From: Marvania coccoides
Lineage: Eukaryota; Chlorophyta; Trebouxiophyceae; Chlorellales; Chlorellaceae
NCBI GenBank assembly: GCA_963854735.1
Contig: OY978108.1
Location: forward strand, 372,001-436,000
Reading direction: 5' to 3'
DNA: 64,000 nucleotides
In this document: one piece after another, positions 1 through 10,812 of the stretch
Position numbering within the stretch: position 1 is the first letter of the stretch
Layout of the letters: each line of letters begins with the position of its first letter
Program-made: the position numbers and the translations under genes
The notes under the pieces: model-generated
What the model was told of the DNA's origin: nothing
The model's input: the letters and a program-made list of their open reading frames with translations, nothing else
Databases searched by the model: none

Positions 1-2
1 CC

Positions 3-722
3 GCGCTGAGCTGCATGGAGCACTACCTGGGCGTTCTGCAGGCCAACAGCAAGGAGATGGACCGCCGGGCGGCCGAGGCGGCCGCTGCCGGCGCCGGCGG
101 GGGCGGCGGCGGTGCAACCGGCGCCGGGGCCTCTGGCAGCCTGTTGAGCACGGGATTTGGCTGGGCGGTGTCTTCGTTGATGTCAAAGGGTGGGGGCGGC
201 GAAGCTGCTACGCCTGCTATGGTTTCAAGCGGTGGCATGGTAGGAATGGGGCCGGGCCAAGTCCCCCCGCCCTCTCCGCCCCCTGCCGCCGCCGCCCGAC
301 CCTCCAGCGGCTCTGCCTACGCCTCCCCCGCGTCTTCCCGGCCGTCTTCCGCAGCGGGAGGCGCCATTTCGCCGGGGTGGGGTGGGGCGCCTGAAGGGGT
401 CAATACCATGAGCAGCGTTGCTGTGGAGGAGGCGGGGGGTGCGAATGGCGGGTGGGAGGATGACGAGGATCCGTTGGAGGACATGATGGACGCTGTAGCA
501 GCGGAAATGGAGGCTAGGCAGCGGCTTTCAAAGGTGGCGGTGACGAGAAAACCGTCGGCGGTTGTTGGGGGGGCTGCGGCAGGGAGGGGCTTGACGCGAG
601 GCAGCGCGAGGACGACGGCGGGAGGCGCGGGCGCGGCGAGGGGCAGCCGGATGGTGGGTGGCGGCATGAAGTTGGGGGCCAAAAAGTTGGATAAAACCGC
701 CGACGATTTTGGCGAGTGGTGA
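3..722 (+). CDS. SCY1-like (SCYL1-type) pseudokinase, C-terminal end only
   Basis: The reading frame is already open at the left edge (codons from position 3), so only the last ~240 residues are present and the start lies outside. What is visible is a helical stretch ending a repeat region, then a Gly/Ala/Pro/Ser-rich linker. A short hydrophobic block GWAVSSLMSK resembles the WAV..SSLTSK block of SCYL1 proteins. An acidic WEDDEDPLEDM segment follows, and the extreme C-terminus DDFGEW is like the W/D-rich tail of this family. SCYL1 proteins are catalytically dead kinases with HEAT repeats that bind COPI coats in Golgi-ER traffic. The kinase and HEAT parts would be upstream, so the assignment rests on tail motifs only. 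Confidence 0.6.
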   Translation, partial: ALSCMEHYLGVLQANSKEMDRRAAEAAAAGAGGGGGGATGAGASGSLLSTGFGWAVSSLMSKGGGGEAATPAMVSSGGMVGMGPGQVPPPSPPPAAAARPSSGSAYASPASSRPSSAAGGAISPGWGGAPEGVNTMSSVAVEEAGGANGGWEDDEDPLEDMMDAVAAEMEARQRLSKVAVTRKPSAVVGGAAAGRGLTRGSARTTAGGAGAARGSRMVGGGMKLGAKKLDKTADDFGEW

Positions 723-2351
723 ATAATTAAAACTCGTAAATTAATCGGTTGTCTTAAATTCGTAACGAGATGATTGAGCAAGGCAGAATTTGACTGGGTT
801 TTGCAGCAGCAGCGTGACCTTTATCTTTTATTATTTTGTTGGCATGAATTCCAAGTGCCTGAACTGAATGTTTCAAGCTAGTATAACTGGCTGTTTGAAT
901 TGTGTAAGCATTGCATTTGAATTTTATAGCTGGTGTGCAGCTTTTTGCGCCGACCTCTCTGCACTGACCTCGCAGCAGCAACAAGCCATTCTTTTCTAAA
1001 TTTCGAGGAGTTTTACATTTGGTTGGTGCGGTTATCGTTGGACATCAGGGAGCTTTCTGCATGGCTTGTCTGCGGAGAAAACACCTTTCTTCTTCGTTCT
1101 CTCTTTCTTTCTTCTTCTCTCTTTCTTGTTCTCTCTTTCTACTTCTCTCTTCGATCGAAGCTGACCGCCTCGATATTGCCGCTCTTACGTCGCTCTCACT
1201 ACCATTGGATTACTTTCAGGTCGTGCTCTCCCACTGGGAGACACCTACTGCCAATCGCCCCCCCGCCCCACCCTTTCTTTGCACATCACTTTCATTCTCT
1301 TCCCATGCATTCTTGAAACGTAGGGTTAAGGTGCACCTGGCGGAGCACCTGGGCCACGGGGAGGGAGAGAAACAGCGGCAAGGAGGAGAGAGGGCGGCGG
1401 CGAAGGAGCGGTGTTGCAATAAAATAATGAATGACGAACATATTTGAAACAAGTATGAAAACTGAATAACTATTCTGCGTTGATGAATGATTTGCGCGCG
1501 GCGACATTATCATTGGCAATAATCTGAAAATGCCCTTGATCAGCGTAACTATGCAACTAGAAGGGGGGGGGGGGATGAGTTTTTTATGTACAGCTGGAAA
1601 TCGACAATACTTAGAATTGGAATTGGCGGAGGACAAAAAAAAAAGTATATGGCGTGAGTAGAATTGGTGGATGGTTTCGCCGAGATAAAACCCGACGGAA
1701 GCGAAGATCGCTGCGGTGGATGACATGGCGGTCTAGGAGGTGGAGGCCTCAAGACTGACGGCGTCGCCAGGCAGCTGGGCGCGGCGATTGCGTCGTCGCA
1801 GGTCCTTAAATTTTTCGTTGGCGTACTCGACTGAGAACCATCAGACCCCCCCCTTCCCGCTTGCAGCTCCTCCTCCTGCGCCCCTCCTTTTTCTGGGACA
1901 GCCTGCGGGCATCCTCGCCATCCTCCCTGCCCAAATTTACGCCGCGGACTGAGCGAATGGTGGGCTACGGCAGCTGACTCTGCCGCACCGCGTTGGCTGC
2001 AGCACACTCATTATTGTTTTGCGTTTTATTAGTTATAAAATATAAATGTTGCCGCCTGGTTCGCCCCATTCGAAACCGCAGGTCAGTTTCCAAGCTTCTT
2101 GAGGTTGACAAAAAATTATACAATTTAATATGTGAAACCGAGGGAGGCCACTGGTCTCTGCTAAATTTTCCCTGGCCGGGCCCAGTGGGCCGTTTGAATA
2201 GGGGAAGTTGTCTCGCTCTCCTCGCGAAGCACATTGCTTTTATTTGTCCTTTTCCGGAATTTCTATGGCCCTCGACAGGCAGCAGAGCCGTAAAAGGGGA
2301 GAAATAAGGACTTCACTTTTAATAATTTCGTGATCTGAAAAGTTTGCGGGC
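723..2351. other. Intergenic stretch with one unresolved coding-like patch
   Basis: AT-rich and pyrimidine-rich spacer between the SCYL1-like gene and ATG18. On the minus strand around 1740-1835 a short frame beginning VEYANEKFKDLRRRNRRAQ ends at a TAG at about 1738-1740. It is preceded by TCTCAG, a possible splice acceptor, and looks like the last exon of a small gene. A second stop-free stretch with a good ATG context (ACCGCCATG) begins at 1726 in the same frame. I could not build a complete gene. A G13 run occurs near 1562. The rest shows no gene. Confidence 0.3.
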
Positions 2352-4149
2352 ATGTCGCTGCAAGCGCGCAAGCCGCTCAAGGCGCTGCTGTCGCTAACAT
2401 TCAACCAAGACGCCGGCTGCTTTTGCTGTGGTCTGGACTCGGGCTTTCGGGTCTACACCACCGAGCCATTCACAGAGTCCGTAAGTAATTCAAATCAAAC
2501 TCAAATGGAGTGCCCACCCTCTCTTTACCTCGTATTATCAAGCTCCACAAAACTCACATTCCCTTGCTCCCAACCCCACGCGCTTGCAGTACAGCAGGGA
2601 CTTCAGCACCGGCGGGGGGGTGGCTGTAGCTGAAATGCTGTTTCGTTCCAACATTCTGGCGCTAGTGGGAGGAGGCCCCATCCCAAAGTACGCGTTAGTC
2701 CCATTCTCTCTTCTCCTCCCATTTTAAGCCGTTAAACCCGTAAATGCAACGCAATAAAGCTTGTATTTCGGCCCCCTTCAAGAATTCCCATTGTTTCTTC
2801 TATTTGCAAATTCGCACCCGTTCTTCTTTCCTCCAGGTACCCCCCCAACAAGGTGATGATCTGGGACGACCACCAGGGCCGCGCCATCGGCGAACTGCTG
2901 TTCAAGACCCCCGTTCGGGCGGTGAAACTCCGAAAAGACCGAATCGCCGTAGCTCTCGAGCACAAAGTGTATCTCTACGATCTGGAGGATCTGCGGCTGG
3001 TGCACCAGACGGAGACCTGCCCCAACCCGGAGGGGCTGCTGGCGTTGGCGCCTGCGGCGGACTGCACGGTGCTAGCGTGCCCTGGCCTGCATGCCGGCCA
3101 AGTGAGGGTGGATCAGTTGGATACCCGGCGTTCCAAGCACATTGAGGCGCACAACTCGCCGCTGGCGGCGCTGGCGCTGGCGCACAACGGCAAGCTGGTC
3201 GCCACGGCGTCAGGTGAGAGGGGAAGAGCGGCATAGGAAGAAAAAAAATTAAGAACGGTTGCTTCCCTTCACGATTCCAACCTCATTTTATCACAGAAGC
3301 ACCCCATTTTTTTCTAATTATCATTTCCCTCCTTCAATCTCTGCAGAAAAAGGCACCTTGATCAGGGTGTTTAGCTGTGCAGACGGCTCCAAATTGCGGG
3401 AGCTGCGGCGGGGCAGCGACCCCTCCCAAATCTTCAGCCTGACGTTCTGCAGGGGGGACGCGCCGGAGTGGCTGGCTGCCACCAGTGACAAGGGCACTGC
3501 CCACGTCTTCAGCTTGACTAACCGCGACAACAACAGCGGCGGCGGCAGCGGCAGGGATGCGCCGCGAGGGCAGGAAGCGGCGGTTGGTTCGCCTGCCAAG
3601 AGCGGCGGCGGTGGAGGTGGCAGACTAATGATGAAATCTCTGTCCTCTCTCTCTGTGAGTAGTTCTATTAAATTTTGATATAGCGTTCAACGCTGCTGCG
3701 GTCTTTTTCCCCCGACAATTATGACAATTCCATTGAATTGTTGCTTAAAATAAACCCAATCCTCTATGCACATTCTCATAACAATCTAGCATAATTTTCA
3801 GGCCCCCGTTGCTCTCCTTACATTTCAAAGAGTTGAAACCATTGCAGCGCAAGGCAATCGCTCTACTCCATGTTTCACCCGACCTTCATTCAATTATGCC
3901 TGCCTGCAGAAATTCGTGCCCAGCAAGGTCGGCGGAGCCTACCTGGCTTCCGATCGTTCCTGGGCCCAGTACCGCCTGCCAGACGGCCACCGCTGCCTGG
4001 TGGCCTTTGGCAAAGACCCCTCCACGCTGATGCTGGCCTCCGTGACTGGGGCTTTCCACCGAGCCACCTTCAGCCTAGAAAAGAAAGGCCCGTGCGAGCC
4101 GCTGGCGTACAACATCTTCATGGAGGAAGAGGGCGAGCCGCCGTCTTGA
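2352..4149 (+). CDS. ATG18: ATG18/WIPI-type PROPPIN, beta-propeller autophagy protein
   Basis: Five exons: 2352-2480, 2590-2687, 2837-3213, 3347-3654, 3910-4149, giving 383 aa. PROPPINs bind PI3P and PI5P on the phagophore and recruit the ATG2 lipid-transfer machinery. Diagnostic features are the early blade [19 protein letters not shown], then [20 protein letters not shown], and the phosphoinositide-binding L-R-R-G motif at residues ~221-224, followed by [11 protein letters not shown]. All introns are GT-AG and keep frame. A Gly-rich loop (residues ~275-300) replaces the usual blade-6 membrane loop. Length is in the normal range for short plant ATG18 forms. Which ATG18 subtype (a-h or WIPI3/4-like) cannot be set by eye. 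Confidence 0.93.
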
Positions 4150-5053
4150 CCAGGGGAAAAGGCAGTACAGTGGTGCGATCACGAGTATACCAGTGCCGGC
4201 GACAGTATAACGTATAGTGGCGGCGTGTATATACTGACTTTGACTATTATGTTTAAAACGCCTTTTTTGTGTGTCTCATACCTGCTTTTCTTCTCTCTGG
4301 CTGCCGTGCCTTGATATGCAGCACGCGCTTCATGCAGCGAAACCACGCACTTTTCATTTTCACCCTCTCCTCTCTCTCTCTGCATTTCACTTTAACACAC
4401 AATTTAGCATTCACACCGAACGCGCTCTATATAATTACTACGAGCCAATACATACATACATTCCGAAACTAGTACAGGCGTCCTCCCCCTGGGTTCTCTT
4501 AAATCTTATTTTTGTTTAGAAATAAGACGAGCGTAATTATCCTCGGAGTACATTGGGCATATGAAAAACACATACAGGGTTTAAAGTCCACACAAAAAGG
4601 CAATGACAGCGACGACCAGGAGGGTTGTCAGTCCGCATGCGCGTGGAGGAGAGAGCGTGCACACACCTAGCGTACTTCCTCGAGCAGCCTCTATCGAGAT
4701 TGGCCCTCAGCTGCAGAGAACTTTGAAAAATTTGTGGAGGAAGAAAATGCCTTCTACACGCGTTATAAAGGCTCCGCCACGGCGCATTGATTATAAATTG
4801 TATTTTATTGTGCACCGTTAAACTACGAGAGGACGGGACCCTCTCTTTGCAATCAAATCCTTCCCAGAAAATATTTCGCTCATTGTTTTTAATTTTATTA
4901 ATTTTATCATACCACAACATTGCAAAAGCAGTCTGCATGCAGGCTGCACCCCGACCGCCCCCAGGCACGTTTTTTATTTTTGTGATTTAAAAATATAAGT
5001 CTTTCGGAGCTTTTCCCTCATTCCGGGCTTGCAATGAACACGAATTTATGCAG
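4150..5053. other. 3' UTR and intergenic spacer; possible LINE tail scrap
   Basis: No convincing gene. Around 4563-4605, CAGGGTTTAAAGTCCACAC closely resembles the 3' end of the LINE family at 43.8-48.3 kb (ACAGGTTTAAAGTCCGCAC), in the same minus orientation, so it may be a tiny degraded insertion. The first exon of the downstream LSD1-type gene must also lie in this stretch but was not identified. Confidence 0.4.
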
Positions 5054-5722
5054 GAGGGCAATCTCAAATTGTGTGTGGCGGGTGCCGCACTCTGCTCATG
5101 TTCCCCCAAGTAAGCCCACACACAAAAAAACCAAATTTAATTTGTTTTTTCTCGCGATCCTCCCACATTTTCTGGTCTTTTGACACCTGTTTCTACTCTA
5201 TATAAGGGCGCTCAAAACGTGCGGTGCGCCCGGTGCGCCCACATCACCCCCGTGCCTCCCCCCGTCACTCAAGAAACCATGGCACAGCTGCACTGCACCT
5301 CCTGCCGCACGCTGCTCATGTACCCCCGCGGCGCTCTGCAGGTGCAGTGCTCCCTGTGCGGCGTCCTTAACGACGCGCAGCAGGCCAACCAGCTGGGCCA
5401 CGTCGTGTGCGGCGGCTGTCAGATCACATTGATGTACGCGTACGGCGCTCAATCGGTGAAATGTGCGGTGTGCAACCACGTCACACCTGTAGCGCAGCGA
5501 CCAGGGGGTCCCCCAGGTCACCCACCGCCCCACCAGCAGCCGTATCCGCGGCCAGCCCCCGCGCAGCAGCAGCCGACACAGCAGCATCGGTTGCAGCTCG
5601 CTGCAGACAGCAGTGGCGCCCATGTGGAGGCGGTCCTGGTGGAGAATCCTCCCTCGCTGGACGAGAGCGGCAACGAGGTGCAGAATGTGGCAATAGGCAC
5701 CAAGCCAAAGGACGCAAGCTAG
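5054..5722 (+). CDS. LSD1/LOL-type zinc-finger protein with three zinc ribbons
   Basis: Exons 5054-5109 and 5207-5722. The plant-specific LSD1 zinc ribbon (CxxCRxxLMYPxGAxxVxCxxC) appears three times: [19 protein letters not shown] (split by the intron), [19 protein letters not shown], and [22 protein letters not shown]1/LOL proteins are plant and algal regulators of cell death and stress responses that act in transcription and through protein interaction. A Pro/Gln-rich linker and an Ala/Ser tail follow. The 5' end is unresolved: frame phase and the preceding TTTATGCAG show that 5054 is a splice acceptor, so a short first exon with the start codon lies upstream. The acceptor before 5207 (TATATAAG) is pyrimidine-poor but restores the family sequence exactly. 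Confidence 0.88.
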
Positions 5723-6394
5723 TGGGGGGGAGTTGACGGAGTTTATAGAAACTTCATTTCTATTCTACTATAGCTGTAGTTTAGTTTTTAGATTAGGCCC
5801 TCTTTTTTTCGAGTTGGTCATTGGAGAGTGACTTTCCTGACCTGACAGAGCGGCTAGTTTAAAGCATGATTTAGTAGAGAGCGCATCTTCGATTGACTGG
5901 TTGAAAAATCGTTTTTTTTTTTTTTTTTGCATCGCTGTTTTCACTTCTTCAAAGTACTTGCTTAAGTTACGACTTCATTCTTCCTTGCTAGTGTTCGTTT
6001 CTGAATTTCTTTCTTCTCTCTTGCCATGAGGGAGCCGTGCTGCGTGTGTGATGCCAGCGGCGGCAACAGGGTCGGCCATTTTCCGACCACGAAAAAATGC
6101 TGACGCTGCTGTGCAATTCACACCATTCTTTTACAGCAGGGACTCCGATTGATACAACTATTATTTAAATGAGTGTGTTAAATGAGTGAAAACATATTCG
6201 CGGTACTTTGTAAAATTCATTTCACTCTGGGCGAAAAAATAAAAATAAAATATTGAAGAAAGCAGTGAAGGGAAGCAATACGAGTTGAAAATTCTCCTCC
6301 TAGCAATAATCGGGATGGTGAACTTTCCCGAGCGGCGGAATAGTGTAACAGGCGGCGTGCAGCAAGCAAAGGCATTGTAACGGCGAAACGTATG
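5723..6394. other. Intergenic spacer, nothing recognised
   Basis: 3' UTR of the LSD1-type gene, a T18 run near 5914, and AT-rich sequence. No gene, RNA or repeat recognised. Confidence 0.5.
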
Positions 6395-6715
6395 TCATGA
6401 AGCTTTGCCGCTTGGTCGCCTCGATTTCGTTTCTGTCGCAGCCCCATCTGTGTGGTGATAGACGTCCCATAAGTACTTGCCGGTGAAGAAGTCTAAAACT
6501 ATTCTGGGCCAGCTTTTATCCTGCAGCAGAAAAGGTGGAAAAGGCGAGACGTTGGTGGTACCATTTTTTTGGAACGTGTTTAGTGCACGCAGCCCTCCTA
6601 CCTTGAGCAATTTGCTCTTCTCATTCTCCTCTTCTGTGAGGCTGGATCTCCAGATGATGAAGAGCGCTATGAAGGCGGAGAACCCAGCGAGAACAACTCG
6701 CATCGGGCACGCCAT
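6395..6715 (-). CDS. Small single-pass membrane protein, unknown function (78 aa)
   Basis: Exons 6715-6602 and 6520-6395 on the minus strand. The 81-nt intron (GTAGGA...CTGCAG) is a multiple of three and lacks stops, so it can be mistaken for coding. The protein starts MACPMRVVLAGFSAFIALF, a hydrophobic segment at residues ~6-22, then an acidic/basic stretch, then a conserved-looking core SWPRIVLDFFTGKYLWDVYH and a polar tail. It resembles small uncharacterised plant membrane proteins of about 80-90 residues with the same layout, but I cannot name a family. An in-frame upstream start would add 27 residues; the chosen ATG places the hydrophobic segment near the N-terminus. Confidence 0.6.
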   Translation of the reverse strand: MACPMRVVLAGFSAFIALFIIWRSSLTEEENEKSKLLKVGGLRALNTFQKNGTTNVSPFPPFLLQDKSWPRIVLDFFTGKYLWDVYHHTDGAATETKSRRPSGKAS

Positions 6716-7360
6716 ATTTTTGGTTGCAACGCTAGACCCAAAGCTACATTCGCATTGTGTTGAGGAAAGGTCCAACAATATAATTTTTTCCCACAAAATT
6801 GGAAAAGCAACAAAAGTTTTCGAACGGCATCAATTTGTTATTGTCTCCGTGAGGTGGGCTCATAGCACATTCACACAATTGAAAATTCCATTAATTGCAC
6901 CAAAGCCGCATTCTTTGATATAATCGGAATAAAAACCGAGGGCCTCTGAGCAATAAGAGCACCATTTTTATTTTTAAATCATCTTTGGTTGTTGGTTTCA
7001 GAAACATGACACTTGGGGTGCTGTCACAGTGCTGCACCCGCCCGAAGGCATGCGTCATGTGACCCATTGTTCCTTTTTAGCAATAATCCGTTCAGCAGTG
7101 CACTCTAATCTCTTCACCACTCAATAGCAATGGAAGTTTATTTAGGGTTCCAAATGCATACCAAAAAAAATAACTAAGTTATTCTTAACTAAGCTGGTTC
7201 CCGCCTTCTCAAGCACCTAAACTCCTCTTTTCTAGCCCATTCCACGTACTAATCCGGCCTGCTTGCCGACAATTCTTACTATCATATCCTATCGCATTAC
7301 GTTATCGATCTTATCAATTTTCCCATTACCAATACAAATATCACATGCATGAGTATTGAC
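6716..7360. other. Intergenic spacer and UTP4 3' UTR
   Basis: Promoter side of the small membrane-protein gene and the 3' UTR of UTP4. No gene, RNA or repeat recognised. Confidence 0.5.
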
Positions 7361-10300
7361 TCACGTGCCGTACCTGTGGCGGTACATCGGCGGTGCCGCC
7401 ATTGCCGCCTGCACGTCCGCCCACGATCGCTCCACCACAACCATCTCCCCTTCACCCAGCGCCTCCACGTACAGCACTGGGTCTTCACAGTACAGCGCCC
7501 GGCAGTTCTGCCCCGCGGGGGTCGCCTCCCGCGCCTCTTCTTTCTTCCTCTTTTCGCGCTTCCGCTTGGCCGGCGCCTGCTCGGCGGGCATCGGCGCGCC
7601 AAAATCCACGTAGCACACCGCGTCGTGCGAGTACAACAGCACGGCAGTGCGCCCCGCGGGGCTGGGGGCTACTCCCACCACAGGCCCGGGTAGAGTCAAC
7701 AACCGCTTGGGGAGCGTTTCAGGGGGATTTTTGGCGGTCCACTCTGTGGGAGCGCCCGAGGGGACCTGGTACGCGGCAACGAGGTTGGAGGCTGTGACAA
7801 GGACGAGCGTGGACCCATCAGGAGTGAACCCCAAGGCTGACAGTGGTGAAGAAAGTTCGCCGGCTGAAGGAGTCGAAATCGAGGCCACTATCTTGTGTTT
7901 GTGGGAAGAGTCTGTGTCGAGGGGGAGGAGGTGCACCCTGCCGCGCAGCGCCGCCGCCAGCCACCGTCCGTCGGGGCTAGTGGCAGCCAGTTCCACCGAG
8001 GGCACCGCACGGCGAGCAACCGACTTCATCCTGTCCCGCTTGACCCACATTTTGTACCGCAGGTCGTGCAGCTCCCGAATCACGGTCTGCACCTGCCAAC
8101 CGCCGCTTTCTTCCTCGCCATTCTCAATTTCTTCCCGGGGAGAAGGCCCCAGCACGCGAATCACGCCGTCGCCGGCCACAGCGGCCAAAGCGCAGCTGGC
8201 GGGGGTGGGGGAGCCGTCAGAGGTGGCGTTGGGAGGGAGGAAGAAGAGGTGGGTGGCGGCAGGGAGGTCTTCTGGGAGCTCGATGGGCTTCACTGCGATG
8301 TGAGGAAGGCAGCTGCCTCGCAGGAGTCGGGGGGCGTCGTCATCGGAGGAGGCGGAGGGGTCTCCGGGGGAAAGAGAGAAGCAGCGCACGCTGCGGGTGT
8401 CGGAGTAGGCGAGGAAACGGCCGTCTTTTGAAACCTGAAGCAGGTGGAAAGGAAGAAGGAAAAATGAGCAGGGATGCGATAAGTTGGATGGAATTAACGA
8501 TATAGTTCGGCAGAACTGTCAGTAAATGTAGCAAAACAAGCAGCTGAGGAAACGCCTAAAGAAATTTGCCTAAATAACCAAGCAAAAAAAAAAAAAAAAA
8601 ACGCAACCCCAAAATGAATAATTAACGCACGGTTGCTGCTGCAAGGGAGTCGCCGCTGCGGTTCACCAACTGTGCAAGGTGCGTAGGCAGCGCCTCTGCC
8701 TCCACGCGGTCGCCTTCCTGCGCCCCACCTCGGTTAGAGCTCTTTGCCGCCGCCGCCGCCGCCGCCGCCGCATCTCCATACGGCCGGCCCAGCTGCCACA
8801 GATCCACGCAGTTGCGCGCAGCCGCCATCAGGCAGTGCGGCGTTTCTTTTCCTCCCGCACTCGCCGCCGAAACGGCGCTGCCAGCAGCCCCGTTCTCAGG
8901 GTTAGCAGCGGCCTGAATAACTGGCCGTTGCGGGCAGGGCGTGACCTTCCGGGGATGCTCCTTGAGGAACAGGTCTACGGAGTGCGAGAACAGCACCGCG
9001 TCGTTGCCCCCCGACAGCAGCTGTGCTTTCTTCTCGCCCGCTGCTTTGCCGGCCGCGACGCTCAAAGCACGCACGTCATGGGTGTGCGTGCGCTTCGCGC
9101 CCAGGTACACCCAGTCAGGGACGGTCACGGGGGACGCGGTCGGGGCGGCCGACGAAGAAGGGCCCTCGGAAGAAAGATTTTTTTCCGCCGCTGCGATGCG
9201 TTTCGGCGAGCGGTGATACACAGCAATGCGGGGGTCCACGCCGGCGGCAAAAACTGTGGCGCCGTCGGGGGAGGCCGCCAGCTGCAGCACGTCGGCGTGG
9301 TGTTGGTTGAAGCGAGAGACCAAGGTGCCGAAGCGGCCCTCCCAGAAGCTCACCCCGCCGGTACTGTCTCCTGCGACGATGGTGCCATCTGGCAGCACCA
9401 GGAGAGACCACACGCAGAGCTCCTTTCCGGAGGAGTCGCCTGCGGGTAATTTAAAGGAGGAAAAGGGGCAAACATGGTGAATTTAATGGGTCAATTTAGA
9501 ATGCACAAAAGTACATTTTTCCATAGCTTTGAAAAGAAAAAAGGCACTTTATAATAAGAAATGTGACGGTCAGGATAGTTTCCATGCAAACAAAGTACTT
9601 TCAAACTCATTGGAAAACACATAATTGTAATTTTTTTACTAATAAAAAAACTGACCAGCAGTGATCCGCAGAGTTTCGCGCCCCGTGGCGACGTCCCAGG
9701 CGTGGATGCAGCCGTCGCTTCCCGCAGACACAATGGCCTTGCCCGAGGGGTGCCAGGCCAACGCCAGCGTGCGTCCTTCGACCCTGGGCAGCGATTTCAA
9801 ATAAGCGGCACCTGGCACGCCGCTTTCCACCAAAAACAGCCGCACACAGCCGTCATCGCACGCCACCGCCACCCGAGTGGACGCCCCACTTGCTGCGCCC
9901 GCCTTCTCCCCCTCTTCCTCTTCGTCGCTGCTGCTGCTGCCGCCCTTTTCGAGGTTTTCGGCGGCAGGAGCGGCGGTTTCCGGTGCTTCAGGCACGGGAG
10001 GCGGCTGCGGCGCATCTGCGCCGCCTGTGGAGGGATCGAAGGGCGGCGGCTCCACCGCCAGCTGCCACACTGCGCCGCCGTAGGAGTCTGTGATAGCTGC
10101 CAGGCGGGAGTTCTCAAGGTCCAGTTCAACGATGTTTCCGTCGAGCCCTGCGACGAAGACGCGGTTGGGGGTGTCGTTTCCGGGCTGGTCCACCACCGCT
10201 GCGCAGGTGGGAGCCGCGTCCACGTGGCCAGGCACCCTCTGCGGGCAGGAGTGATCAGAAATGAGCGTGCATCCGTGCATGCAAGTGGGCGAAACCGTGG

Positions 10301-10511
10301 CATTGAGTTTGGTGCTTACCTGCAAACGCTGCAACGTTGAAGTTTCATATAATTCCACGTCCCCGTCCTCCCTGACAGCGACATTCAGGCTGCCATCTCT
10401 GCTGGAGGCCAGAGCGACGATGGGGGAGGGGCGCCACTCGATGAAACTGCTGCGATGCAGAACCACCATGCCATCTGGCTCGGCAGAGTCTGGACTCTTT
10501 CGCTTTGGCAT
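7361..10511 (-). CDS. UTP4: UTP4/cirhin, WD40 protein of the small-subunit processome
   Basis: Four exons (10511-10320, 10238-9656, 9439-8631, 8434-7361), 885 aa, longer than the human (~686) and yeast (776) proteins because of low-complexity inserts. UTP4 belongs to the t-UTP/UTP-A complex that starts 18S pre-rRNA processing in the nucleolus. The N-terminus VVLHRSSFIEWRPSPIVALA, the blade GLDGNIVELDLENSR, WHPSGKAIVSAGSDGCIHAW, LPDGTIVAGDSTGGVSFWEG and the C-terminal block VVVERSWADVQA...PPMYRHRYGT match the cirhin layout of two tandem propellers. An acidic SSSSDEEEEGE insert (~residues 175-190) and a nine-Ala run are lineage decorations. The gene is divergent from malate dehydrogenase. Confidence 0.9.
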
Positions 10512-10812
10512 ATGATTTGAAAACTGAATTAAAAGTTTTGCAAAAGAGAGTCGCCTTGCCCCACAATTGCTAATAAATGTTGATACTTATATTTTTAATA
10601 TTTTTATATGTGGAAAATTCATCGCGTTTGCCTCCGCCGCCCTCCCGGCAGCAAGAAAAAAAGTTTCCTTACATAGTTCGCTGTGCAGGCTGTGTTCATC
10701 CCTTTTACATACCCATTTCCTCCTTTGTGGGACTGAGCTGCGCGTTGCTGGGAGCCAGACGCTGTCTGTTAATAATTTCATTTATTAGATTTAAGGTCAA
10801 GCCTCAGCAACG
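10512..10812. promoter_or_regulatory. Divergent promoter region, UTP4 / malate dehydrogenase
   Basis: A 301-bp spacer separates two start codons in opposite directions, so it must hold both promoters and 5' UTRs. It is AT-rich on the UTP4 side. No specific motif is assigned. Confidence 0.5.

Noticed and set aside
933..1447. Plus-strand frames of 127 and 142 codons
   Set aside because: Composed of CTT/TCT-rich pyrimidine tracts with no domain, start context or splice support.
8679..9449. Plus-strand 256-codon frame opposite UTP4
   Set aside because: Arg/His-rich antisense shadow of the WD40 exon.
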